Made by a program: the position numbers and the translations under genes
In this document: in pieces, positions 33,141 through 44,374 of the stretch
Layout: every line of letters begins with the position of its first letter
Numbering within the stretch: position 1 is the first letter of the stretch
The notes under the pieces: generated by a model
Database searches by the model: none
What the model was told of the DNA's origin: nothing
The model's input: the letters and a program-made list of their open reading frames with translations, nothing else
DNA from: Roridomyces roridus
Taxonomy: Eukaryota > Basidiomycota > Agaricomycetes > Agaricales > Mycenaceae
Direction: 5' to 3'
Assembly: GCA_029378245.1 (NCBI GenBank)
Contig: JARKIF010000013.1
Coordinates: forward strand, 868,001 to 932,000
DNA length: 64,000 nt

Positions 33141-35016
33141 ATGGCCAACATCGAAGAGCAATCCACCGGTGTCATCCACGCCCACAACGAACGGCTCGCC
33201 CATGACATTGACAACTACGCCGAGGTCCTCAAGGATGCCGCCCAGGCCGACGCCGCCGAGCATAACATGTCTCTCCGCGATGCGTTCCGTATCCACAAGA
33301 AGGCGGTCTTTTGGAGCATCATGCTCTCTGCGGCGCTCGTCATGGAGGGCTACGACGTCGTCGTCATTGGCTCGTTCTACGAGCAGCCCGCCTTCCTCAA
33401 GCGCTTCGGTGTCGTGAACCCCGCTTCTGGGAACAAGCTCATCCCAGCGCCGTGGCAGTCGGGTCTTAGCAACGCCTCCGCGGCGGGTGGTATCATCGGT
33501 CTGTTGATCAATGGGTGCGTTGTCGTATTTCCTTTTGCTTCTCCTCTGTGCTCATACGTATTCGTAGATGGGCGAGCGAATACTTTGGCCCACGACGCAC
33601 CTACATCTTCTCCATGTTCGGCCTCATCGCAGCCATCTTCGGACCCGTCTTCAGCCAGAGCCTCACCGCGCTCGTCGCATCCGAGGTCGTCTGCGGTCTC
33701 TTCTGGGGCGTCTTCCAAACTCTCACCACCGCCTACGCATCCGAAGTATGCCCTATCGTCCTCCGGCATTACCTCACCGCATACATCAACATGTGCTGGG
33801 GCTTTGGCATTCTCTTATCCTCTGGCGTCGTCCGTGCCACGCTGACGATCAACTCGGATTGGGGCTGGCGGCTCCCCTTTGTGCTGCAATGGATCTGGCC
33901 ACTCCCCCTCGCTCTCGGCGCGTACTTTGCACCCGAGTCTCCCTGGTGGCTCGTCCGGCAGAACCGGATCGAGGACGCCGAGCGGAGTGTGCGCAGGTTG
34001 ACGAACGAGGAGCTGTATTCCAAGGATGACTGCAAACGTAGCGTGGCGAATATGATCCATACCACTGCGCTTGAGCGCGAGATCTCTTCTGGGACGAGCT
34101 ACGTGCAGTGTTTCCAGGGGATCGACCGGAGACGGACGGAGATTGTGAGTAACATCCATCTTTGTCTATTCAATACCTGACGCGACGCGCCCAGGCCATG
34201 ATGGTATTCGCATGCCAACTTCTCTCGGGCGAGAACCTCATCGGGCAGGGCGTCCAATTCTTCGTGCAAGCGGGAATGGGCACCATCGCTGCATACGACC
34301 TCAACCTCGCCCTCAACTCCATGTTCATCATCGGCACCGTCGCTTCCTGGTTTTTGCTTTCGCGCTTTGGAAGGCGGACGATCTACATCGGCGGCCTCAC
34401 GTGCATGTCCATCGTCCTCCTCATCATCGGCGCACTCGGCTTCCACTCGAACGAAGCGGCCAAGTGGGTTTCCGGTGGGCTCCTCGTCGCGCTCAACTTC
34501 ATCTACAACGCCACTCTCGGCGCGGTGTGCTATGTCATCATCGCCGAGGTTGGGAGTACGCGGTTGAGGGCCAAGACGATCGTGTTGAGTCGATGTGCGT
34601 ATCAGGTCATGAACATCGTGTGTGGGATTATCGTACCTGACATGCTGAGTCCGACGGCGTGGAACTGGGGGCCCAAGTGTGGCTTGTTTTGGTTTGGAGT
34701 CGCGGGGTTGAGTGCGGTGTATTGTTGGTTTAGGGTGCCTGAGAGTGAGTCTTTTCTTTTCTTTATTTCCGTTTGGAGGATGGGATGCTGATTCATCTAC
34801 AGCGCGCGGAAGATCTTATGGTGAACTCGACATTCTCTTCGAGAACAAGGTTCCTGCGTGGCGGTTTGCGGGTACCAAGGTCGATCGTGAGTATCCTCCT
34901 CGTTTCTCCTCCCCTTCTACCATGCTGACTGCGACCACGTAGAATTCAACATCGGCGGGACCCACTCGCCTGCATACCCGGATGAGAAGCGCAGCGACAC
35001 GTCCAAGGAGGAGTAG
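33141..35016 (+). CDS. MFS sugar transporter (maltose/alpha-glucoside permease type)
   Basis: Five exons, 33141-33514, 33568-34144, 34195-34744, 34803-34886 and 34943-35016, give 552 aa with exact phases. The cytosolic N terminus of about 55 residues is followed by twelve hydrophobic segments. Sugar-porter signatures are present: EGYDVVVIGSFY in helix 1, a GRRTY-like loop (YFGPRRTYIFS), the PESPWWLVRQNR sequence after helix 6, QLLSGENLIGQG in helix 7, and FGRRTIYIGG between helices 8 and 9. This combination resembles fungal alpha-glucoside:proton symporters, but the exact sugar cannot be read from sequence. It is located in the plasma membrane and divergent from the chitin deacetylase gene. 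Confidence 0.92.
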
Positions 35017-35169
35017 GCGGTGATTAACGAGTGACGATTCGACGCGATATGACATGTACATAATGTATGATACCATTCTATTCCATTTCAGCGGTATATA
35101 TGTAGTTCACTGGCTGGTGCCTTATAACAATACAACGCAGTTCACGAGAAAAATGGAACCTTTTGCAGC

Positions 35170-35255
35170 CTACGTTGCCCAGTGGATTCGAACCACTGCA
35201 TCCCGATAACTTGGTTTCGCCCGGGACGCTCGGTCTGGTACTTGACAGGGTCTAT
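35170..35255 (-). mobile_element. tRNA-derived SINE-like fragment (Ser/Leu type head)
   Basis: On the minus strand ACCGAGCG resembles a class II tRNA box A, and CAGTGG-TTCGAAT-CCACTG forms a perfect T arm with a B box. The acceptor strands do not pair, and no anticodon arm is convincing, so it is not a functional tRNA. Confidence 0.5.
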
Positions 35256-37681
35256 TGTGCAGATAAACATAGACACCCGCCACGATTCATTCTATCGGCT
35301 CGGTAATGGTGTTTGTTGGCGCCCAAAAGAATTACAAAAAAATAGCCCAAAAAGGAAAGGGGAAAGAAAGAAAAAGGGAAAACTGGCTATACATAGATGG
35401 TGTTGGCGGCTTGTTATCAAGCACTCATCTGATGTTTGTTTTCAATGGGCGCTGTAAATAAGACCATCTGATAAGAGCTTCCCTCTTACCACCATGTCCC
35501 AGAAGCCCCCCGACTCTCCCACTGACTACTTTCAGGATGAAGATTCACTTCCAGATGACTTCTACACATCCCTCCCCACCTTTAATGACCTGCAGCCCAG
35601 CCCAATGCCTATTAATCTACAGGACATCTCGAAGGTAAGTACCATTAGCTGCCATGAAATTGAGTGATGCAGCATGGAAAATAGGTCAATCCAGTGCTGT
35701 CCATGCTACAGAGGCTACACCAGATGCCGAAATTCCCGGCTTTGGTACCTTATTGCCTTTTCTTCAGAAAATTATGCTCATTGATTCTTAGTTCATTATT
35801 TGCCCTCAAATACCAACACTCCTGGTATGAAACTCCTGATTACACTCATGTGGGATGTAAAATTGGTCTAGGCCCACCATCCGATGCCTCCGCGTCCAAT
35901 TATCCAGCAGTGTCATTTGTGGATAGCCAGAGTGGTGAGTTTTGTTTCTTTTTATCAAATGTCACTGGTGAGTAGATTCATTGCTAGAAGTCGCACGGCG
36001 CAGAGGACGTCCTCCACAACCCAAGCAATCCCAGTCCAAGAATCCACCAAAGACGGTTGGTCGGCCACCCAACCCCACAGTTCACCGACCCTATGCTGGC
36101 CCTCGGGCAAGTACTTCTCCACTCTACTTGCCATTCTGGATTGACTCTTGGGTTCTATTCTCAGGGACTTCTTGAAACTCCCTCACACATTGCTCGTATA
36201 CCGGTTGCTGCTTTAGCAAGGTCCTCAGATGTCCCTGATCAACCAGGACGGCAGAGGTCTCTTGCAGAATATGGACTTGTGGCAAAACAAGGGGCTACAG
36301 ATCATGGTCCTTCTTCTCTTGCCACAGATCTGCACACTGTGTCCACTACAGGTCCAACCACTCTGCCTCTAACATCTCTTGGGGCTTCCCCAGATCTAGC
36401 CACTCCCAGGATTGACCATGTTGTTCCGGATATGGATCCAGAGCAGATTGTTGACCTAGCGGACACAGATATGAATGATCTATCAACATTCATGGGTGGA
36501 GGTCAAGGCAGTGATGAAAGTGATGATGAGGATGACCCAGAGACAGAGAGCAAGCAGAGAAAACCACTGCCAACATTTCTCAAGGACGCTTGTGATAAAT
36601 TCTTGCGCAAGGCAGATAGGCAATATCAAGACCACCAGACCTTTTGGGTTCCACAAAGGGCCAATATCTTCATTCTTGGGGGTGATCTTCGAAACAAAGC
36701 ACATGCAAACATGAAGGTCAAGCCCAGTGCGGAAGCAATGTACAACCCACGTCTATTCTACTGGGATCCCTCATTCTTTGTTGATATCAACTGCCCATTA
36801 TGCGGACACCACCTCACAAATCATGGTTCAACCCGGCCTCGTCGGGTTACGGACATGAGTGAATGCTTTTACATGATTGGTCGCAGGTATCACTGTACTA
36901 AATGCAAATCAAAGACGGGCAAGCCAACTGTGACTTTCAACAGTTGGGATCCAAGGATCATGAAAGGCCTACCGCCACAACTGCGCGATGAATTTCCAGC
37001 CATACTGAGTCACCGAGGGGCTATGTCAAAGCCCGTTTTTGAAATGATGCGAACAGTGTTCCACTATGGCCTTGGTTCCAAGCAGTTTTCAAATAGTCTT
37101 CAAGTTCTCCATAGACTGCAGTTCGACAAACTGCATGCTCAATATCTAGATGGAGTCATTGCTTGGGCAAATGCTCACCCTGAGTTGACCCAGACTGCAG
37201 ACAATCCATTGCTATTCACTGAATTCAGTGCATTTGATGATCCTAAAGGATATAGCGGATTTGTGCCCAGTAGTGGTTGGCTCCGCATTATGTACGACAT
37301 GTACATTGAGGAGCACGGTGCTGATATGGACCAGCAAGCTGCAATGAAAAGTCTACGACTTGGTGCTATTGATCATACATACAAGACAACCAAGCAGATC
37401 ATGAAAATCAATGGAGAATCTGTATTTGCGGCAACCCTTACCCTGACCAATGAATTTGGGGAGGCTCGGGTACTTGCCTTTGTGGCTACAAGCTCCCACT
37501 CAGACTTTAAATCAGCTTTGGAAAAGGTCAAAAGTAATCTTGAACTCTACGGACTATCTCAGCCAGAAGTGGTGTTCACAGACAACCCTGCTGCAGATAA
37601 AGCATTTCTGGAAGGTGTTTTCCCATCTCTTACCAAGGATGTTACTCCCACTGAGAAATATGCTGGACTACCAACATTCAT

Positions 37682-39261
37682 CAGGAAAAACCGGATTCAG
37701 CAATTGACGCCAATTGGCAGCAACTGACGCCAATTGACAGATTGGCAGAATGTCCAGGTCCCGATCCGTTGGCGACATTCCTCGGCAAATTATCACCGAT
37801 TGTGGCTGATTATTTAGCGTGAATTGCCCGGAATCACAGCAGTATTTGGCTCCTCATTCTCTCCTTGGCTTCAAAAGTATCCAAAAATACAATAGATTCA
37901 CAGTACAGACATACATGCATGCATCTACACTAATAGTTCTACCACCATCCTGCCCAAATCCATCCTACCCAGAAAGAAGCAACAATGCACAAGCAACAAT
38001 GCACCCGTGGCCGTAGACTGCTGCGTGACACAGCATGGAACGGCACTAGTGAGCGGACAAAATTAATGGTAGGTCATTGAGGACTTGAAAAACATACATA
38101 CCCTGTCAAGGCAGGCAGGGAGCTGAGCAGAAGCAGTGAGTACCAATGGCACATAGGGACAGCAGCGAAGGGGATGTGCTGAGGAGCTAACGGAAGCGGG
38201 GACATCAACGACAACGTTCACGACAACGGTAACGTAGGGTAACGTACATGATTTAAATGCGGTGATGCGGCCGCACACGATGCCCGCCCATTCACATGTC
38301 CAGAACATCTGGGTGCCATGTCAAAATCGATTATAGTCCCATGGAACAATGAACACACGCACCCACTGCCTGCAGGACAATGATGCCGGAGCCGAGGTAA
38401 GTTTCACCATGATGGGAGCCATTGAATGAGACAGGACGCGATGAGACTTGACGTCTACGGCGGAGATGAGGACTCGAGACTCAGAGAATTGGTAATTCTC
38501 ACCGGAAGGGACTGCAGCTCAATGTGACCCAACGGACGGCAACAAAGCCTTTGAGGAAGGATTGCGGGCACTCGGGCCTCGGGCAGGACATGATGTGGGG
38601 GCCCTGCAAATTAGGTCAGTGGATGATGGTGCATAGGCAGATGATTGACATTGTAGAGCGGGTGTTGGACTTGACTCCACCAGGGAACGGAGCGACGCTG
38701 GGTGTGGGCCGAAGAAGGAAGCAGGAGATGCGGAGGGCACAAGGGAGAGGGATGAAGGGGTGGTGGTGGTTAAGAAGAGAGTGAGGAAAATGACATCTTG
38801 TTTGGATGCCACGTCCTGATTGATCCTCGGCTATCTTCGGCGGTGATTTCTGTCCGAGACTTCCCACGTCTCGGCAATGACTTGCCCCAAATCTTCAAGT
38901 CCCCGCGCCGCTGCCTGTGGTCATGGTCTCGGTCCCTGCTTATTACTGCCTATTAATGCCCGCCTCGTGAATGCCCACTACCAAGTTGCACATTGACTAT
39001 CGGCACAATTCTCTCAAATCCCAACAAGTTTTGCCACAGTACTCCGTGTTGTGAGAGTCACGTATGAGAGCCTGCATCATTGGACAAGTGTTGGTGGTGC
39101 CAGTCGTTTAATGGGTGAGTGGTGGGCTTGAAGCTGCTTGAAGAATTGGCTTGGCCTCAAATTGTCAGGAAATGTCGACGCATGTCAGGGATTGCCGAGA
39201 TAGTTTGATTGTTGCCAAATGTCAACAATCCTGTGCAAATTGGCAGATCCGGTTTTTCCTG
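37682..39261. mobile_element. 1.58-kb inverted-repeat element inserted in the DUF6729-exonuclease gene
   Basis: The termini are CAGGAAAAACCGGAT and its exact reverse complement ATCCGGTTTTTCCTG. Both are bordered by AT, which is either a 2-bp target duplication or part of the repeat. Removing the element and one AT joins LPTF to MFDLPADVDV in frame. Subterminal CAATTGACGCCAATT and GCCAAATTG-type repeats lie at both ends. I see no transposase inside. A 13-bp direct repeat around AGCAACAATGCAC lies near 37990. Confidence 0.7.
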
Positions 39262-40108
39262 ATGTTTGATCTTCCTGCTGATGTTGATGTTCGGATTTGC
39301 TGGGATGCAGCTCGAATTCAGGATGAGCTGGCAAAGATCACAAGTGACCTGAATGACAATGATCCCAATGACAAGCTAGTTGTCGGATTTGATGCTGAAT
39401 GGGATGTTAACATCCATTCAAGGACTACAAATGCCACTGCCATAATACAAATTGCATATAAAAATTGGGTGGCAATTTTCCAGATAGCACATTTCCAGGG
39501 GAAGCTGCCTGCAGCCTTGATTAGTTTTTTGAAAACAGATCAAATTATTAAGGTTGGTCGTGCAGTCAAGCAAGACTTGGCACGGCTGGAAAGGGAGAGT
39601 GGCAACGGCCCATTCCAGGGTGGGCTCGATCTAGCTAGAATGGCTAAAGATGCGAGAGTGATCACAAACGCTCAGATGGGATTGGCAGACCTGTGCGCCC
39701 AAATATTGGGCAAGATTCTGGTAAAGGGGAACAGTCTGGACAAGGGTAGAGACACCATCCGTGTCAGCAATAACTGGAGTAACCGTGAATTATCTGCTGA
39801 ACAGATCCAATATGCTGCATTGGATGCATTGGCATCATTACATATATACCATCGCCTTGCAAAAGCTGAAGTTCCTGGCAAGATATCACAGACTGATTTG
39901 CCTGGGACACTGGTGTCAATACATCATACTGATGGTCAACTCATTGCTCGAGGACACATCTCAATGGATAGCACAACACCATATGACAGCATATCAATCA
40001 CAAACAAACGGGTTCAAATCACGGTCACTGAAGTTTGTGTTCCAGGTGCCATTATCTCCTTGCATCACAAGAAGGCACTTGAAGCTTTTGGACCTGTGCC
40101 ATTTGATC

Positions 40109-40662
40109 TAGGGCTCCGACCCGACCGTCAAAATGACGGATCAACGAGCCGTCACGACGGGTGCCGGCCCGGCCGTACAGCCCTCTGAAGCCAGAATTTT
40201 GACGGCCGGGTCCGGGTCCGGTTCCTTGGCTGACGGGGTACCCGTTCCCGGCCGTCGACGGGCCATGACGGGTGGTGACGGGTCTTCGGCTAACTAGCCA
40301 TGCCGAGCTGCCATCATCACTTGATGCTCCAGGGGTAGCGCACCTGGGTCATCGGCAATCTTGCGGATGGCCCACTACTGCGGTTCTGCAGGCTTCCCGA
40401 GTACCAATCGGTCCAATCCGTAATTTTGACTTGCCGGCATCACGTTGACATCAATCTGATGGTCGATTTAGCTGGAGGCACGGGCTGTCAGGGGCTGTCA
40501 CTGCTTCGACCCGTCATGACGGCCGTGACGGGTCTGACGGGTACCACCCGGCCGTTTTGAGGCCTCGCAACATGGTCTGACGGCCGGGTGGGGCCCGTCC
40601 GACCTCCCATGACGGCCGTCAGAGCGACGGCCGTCGCCGTCAACGGCCGGGTCGGAGCCCTA
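40109..40662. mobile_element. hAT-like MITE inserted in the DUF6729-exonuclease gene
   Basis: The ends are TAGGGCTCCGACCCG in inverted orientation. The 8-bp flanking repeat ATTTGATC (40101-40108 and 40663-40670) is perfect. Precise removal with one repeat restores PFDLVCARNKVLRR in frame. The interior is rich in GACGGCCGTC palindromes. It is non-coding and 554 bp long. Confidence 0.9.
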
Positions 40663-42993
40663 ATTTGATCTGGTTTGTGCCCGGAACAAGGTTCTGAGAC
40701 GAGTGCCTGAACCCTCTGACTCTGACCTGACTTTGAGTTCAACAGTCTCTGATACCCAGAGCAAGCCTCCTGAGGTGGAAACTAGAACCGCAATCAACCA
40801 TCCAGAACTGCAGGAACTGCTGACATTCCTTGAGCGGGGTTCTGATGAGCTAGCAGAAAATGCTACAAGCTGGATGGATGAAATTGATGGCCCACCTCCA
40901 GATTCTGATTCACAGAAGGTGGCTCCACAGCCTGACTTGGTGGATTCTCAGCACACACAGATAATTTCAGAAGTCATACAGGCATTGGAAAATGATCCAG
41001 AATTCTCTACTTGGTCTCTAGAAATCCGGAGCCGAGTAATTATGGATATCTGGCATGGAATGGCTCGGGTGAAAACTTCAAAGGAGCATGGAATGCGTCG
41101 GCCATTTGGAATTGCCTTGCGAGATGCCATCTTCATTCCACATGAAGAGGACAAAGCCAGAATTGAGGCATATCTGAAAACTCAGAACTCATCATGGGAA
41201 CATCAGATTTGGTTCAATGCCCGTTGGCTGTGGCGTAGATGCCGAAGAACTGTTCCACCCCCAGATAAGCTGTATGAAGCGGTTCATGAGGTTTTCAACC
41301 TGTATGGACCTCAAAAGGATGCAAAGACCAACCTGCCTCTCTTCAATGCTCAAGCTTGGCATGATGCAAAAAATGTACTCAAAGCAATGAAATTGGGACT
41401 GTTGTCTGATCCACCGGGTGTCCAGCTTTATTATCAGATGTGTATTGAGCGCAAGACAAAACTTCCAATCTTCCGTTGTGCTCGTGGAACCAATAATCCT
41501 GAGGGATCCATTCACAAAAGTCTTAGAGATCGAATGCCAAAGTCTGGAGCCTCAATTCGTCACGCAGCTGCTCGCATCAAAGACTATGTTTTTATTCACA
41601 ACCTGGTGGTTGGAACTATAAATCGTACAGGGAAAAATTATCAAGGTCATTATAATGTAGAGGTTTTGAACAGGTTGCAAAAATCATTGGATGATGCCAG
41701 GCATTGGATTCCAAATGCCCCAGTTCTGCGTGGTTGGATGAATGGAACTCTGTACACACCTGGGGGTGAAACCATTGGCATTTTGGCTTTGCCAGAGAAG
41801 ACCAGACTCATGGCAGGAATTCTTCCACACAGTCTGGCAACGGACTCGAAGTTCAAGCATGCATTTCTTGCACAGCAACAAGGCACCAAATATGCTGTGA
41901 TCACAGTACACTCAGTGGAAGAAAAGCAGCATTTCACAACCATGATGCAGGCACTCACTTCAACTCCAAATTTCAAAGATGCTGCTCGCACATGGAACAG
42001 TGCAGCTAACGGTGAAACTCTGTTTTATAAGGTGTGTTATTATACCGCAGGATTGAGCTTTTATCACTAATTCATGTTTATCAGCTTGAGAGTCACTTGG
42101 AATCCTATCATTCAAAATGGCTTCGTTCTGCAAATGAGAAGAATACAGTATCTCAGATCCTTCCCGCTGTCAAGAGCCTTGAAAAGAAGCTGCGCAGTGC
42201 AAATCGTGCAGCTGAGGCTTACAATGCCCCGTCTATAGTTGTCCCATTGCAGGAACCCATACTTACTGGAATGTTACCCAGCAGTCAGACTGAATCACAG
42301 GTATCCCTGGAACCACCGACTCATTCCATTTTCCGAGCATATCAGCCTCCAGGAGCAGCTGAACAGATACACATTCCAGTGGAACAAACTGCTGCCACAG
42401 ACATTTCACTGTCCTGGCAGATAGGCTCAGACCATACATCATTGGCCAATGACCTACCCTATGCACCTCCTAGTTCCACTTATCAAGGAATCCAAGGTTC
42501 AAGGTCCTGGCTCACAACAGATGCATCTTTTCTTTCAACAATTACACCCATGGATAGTATGTGGGACTCAACATCTCCGGGAAATCATGCCATGAACTTC
42601 ATGAGTTACAGAGGCTATTTGGAGTCTGGTGGCAGCTCATCTCATCAAGGGTTTGATCTTGAAGCATCTGCAATGACTACTATACCAGCCTCTGAGCTTG
42701 TCTCGCACGGTTCATTCATGTTCCCTGCTGTTTCGACCCCTACGTCATCTATGCAAATGCCCCAAAGGAAGAGATCGAGAGACACTTCTGGTAGCATGTT
42801 CATAGTAGAGGGTCAACACAAAAAACCAAAACGAATGTGTCACAAATGTGGTCAGAACAATTGCAAGGGTGCCTCACGGAAAGACCTGTGTCCAAATCCT
42901 TGCAGAGACTGCAATCGGTTGGAGTGTGAAGGAAGGATTGCCAAACATGCAGATGTCCCATGTGGTGCTCTTTTTTTTAACTCGAGCCACTGA

Positions 42994-43826
42994 CATAGAG
43001 ATTGAAGGATTTGTGTAGTACAGTGACCCGAAGTACATGTAACATAAGTAGTGGGCCTAGTGGCTCTTGTATGATCAAATACGAAAAGATCACTCTGTGC
43101 ACAAGTGCCAGAGGTTACAATATTGATTTGAGCTTTTAGAACTCGGCAATCGAGCCAGAATTGACCTAGAAAGAGCAACTTCAATCCAGGTGCTTGACAC
43201 CACATGGATCCATGTCACGGGAATTGACGGACAATGACATGCGACCGGATTGCCTTTTTGGCTCTCGCTCTGATCGGATCTTGCCTAAAAGGCTCAGATC
43301 CTGATATAGATGAAAACCTTTTGGGTTTCACCCATGTATGGGAATTTGATCCCACAAACACCGTAACCGCGCCATTCTATTTTCTATCTTCTCCCTATTG
43401 TATTCCCACCGATGCCGCGTCGACGCCGTCCGTAGCTTATTGTTCCGGGCCGACAAGGCCGCCTGCCGAAAAAAGAACTCACCAAACGCTCATTCTTACC
43501 TTAATGGTGAGCGACGGAATCGAACCGTCCAGCTAGTGCACAGAAGACTAACGCTGCCCGTGCTACTCTCATTCACATCTATAACCACAGTCCCTATTGT
43601 CTTCTCGCTCACGTACACGCCACCTCGATGCCGCCAGCAGCTTATTGTCTCGGGGCGCCTTACTTCCACTTCCGACACGCGCTATTGTTAATCATTATCG
43701 GACACACAATAAGCTGAGGTTTACTTAAAAGACAGCAGCGCGTCCTCGTTCCATAATTTGCCTTGCCTCTACATTCCGCCCGCTCTTGCAACTCACGACG
43801 ACCCACCCTCGTTTACATCTAAACCA
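42994..43826. other. Intergenic with tRNA-like sequence and a diverged duplication
   Basis: Two related stretches (around 43400-43460 and 43590-43660) share CCCTATTGT, CGATGCCG and AGCTTATTGT in the same order, a diverged direct duplication. No protein gene is seen before the pheromone-like gene. Confidence 0.45.
43505..43573 (-). ncRNA. tRNA-Arg(TCT)-like sequence, acceptor decayed
   Basis: The T arm GACGG-TTCGATT-CCGTC is perfect. The anticodon stem TTAGT/ACTAG encloses CTTCTGTGC, which would give anticodon TCT with two extra loop bases. The 5' and 3' acceptor strands pair at only four central positions. Probably a pseudogene or SINE head. Confidence 0.45.
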
Positions 43827-43982
43827 ATGGACGCCTTCACCTCCGTCATCTCATACTTCTCCGCTGGCCCCGAGAATGGCGTCGTCGTCGACCCGCAGGC
43901 CCAGGCCCAGATGCAGGAGCCGCTGCCGCCAGTGAACGAGGACAAGAGCCCCGGGACGTGTGGGCAATGCGTCATTGCTTGA
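43827..43982 (+). CDS. Putative lipopeptide mating-pheromone precursor (CaaX)
   Basis: A single-exon 51-aa product. It starts MDAFTSVISYF, as many mushroom pheromone precursors do, has a polar middle rich in Gln, Pro and Glu, and ends GTCGQCVIA. The last four residues are a classic CaaX box (Cys-Val-Ile-Ala), the signal for farnesylation, AAX cleavage and carboxymethylation. Precursor length and architecture fit Agaricomycete B-locus pheromones, although I see no clear Glu-Arg or Glu-Asn processing pair; Asn-Glu about a dozen residues before the Cys is the nearest candidate. A GT-rich donor downstream suggests a 3' UTR intron. No STE3-type receptor gene is in the window, so this could be a non-mating-type pheromone-like gene. 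Confidence 0.7.
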   Translation: MDAFTSVISYFSAGPENGVVVDPQAQAQMQEPLPPVNEDKSPGTCGQCVIA

Positions 43983-44374
43983 GTGTCGAAAGGAATAATA
44001 CCCTCGGTGAGTGGCTCCGGTGTCTGTCTTGAATCTGAATCCGCTTTACTGACGAGGACGTCGCAGCATCATGATACCCACTCTAACCACCAGCTCGGAC
44101 TGCATCTTACAGTACTTTTGGATATACATACACATATTAGCCCACACACTGTACACACACTCATTTGGACCGCTGGACGCAATGTATCATTCTGACATGG
44201 AAATTGCAGTTGAGTCGATGCGTTACAATTAGCTGAGATCCGACTGTTTGCCGAGCGATGAACGTCTGATTAATTGATCCGACTTGTGATTCTTGAACTA
44301 CTTCCGGCACAGTCAACGTTGCGTTCGACATGTACACGGAGAACCTTACTCTACTTACATGCCTTCCCTCTCAC

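Larger units (their letters stand above)
35494..42993 (+). pseudogene. Transposon-like gene: AT-hooks, DUF6729/DDE-like region, DEDDy exonuclease
   Basis: One gene, now in pieces. It starts at MSQKPPDSPTDYF (35494), has small introns, and encodes two AT-hook-like motifs (RRRGRPPQPK and VGRPPNP) near 36010-36075. A long exon (to about 37680) has FWVPQRANIFILGG, CPLCGHHL and YHCTKC (a zinc-binding pattern that I associate with DUF6729), then AIDHTYKTTKQI and VVFTDNPAADK, which look like the first two acids of an RNase-H/DDE fold. After a 1.58-kb insertion the frame continues as a 3'-5' exonuclease: VVGFDAEW, IIKVGRAVKQDL and YAALDALASLHIY, the DEDDy motifs. After a second insertion it runs on, through an intron near 42030, to a Cys-rich end (CHKCGQNNC...CPNPCRDCNRLEC). 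Two insertions make it defunct here. The domain names are recalled, not searched. Confidence 0.7.

Noticed and set aside
33377..34446. Minus-strand frames across the sugar transporter
   Set aside because: Antisense shadows caused by codon bias in a strongly supported transporter gene.
36302..36714. Overlapping frames on both strands in the DUF6729 gene
   Set aside because: Shadows of the main coding frame.
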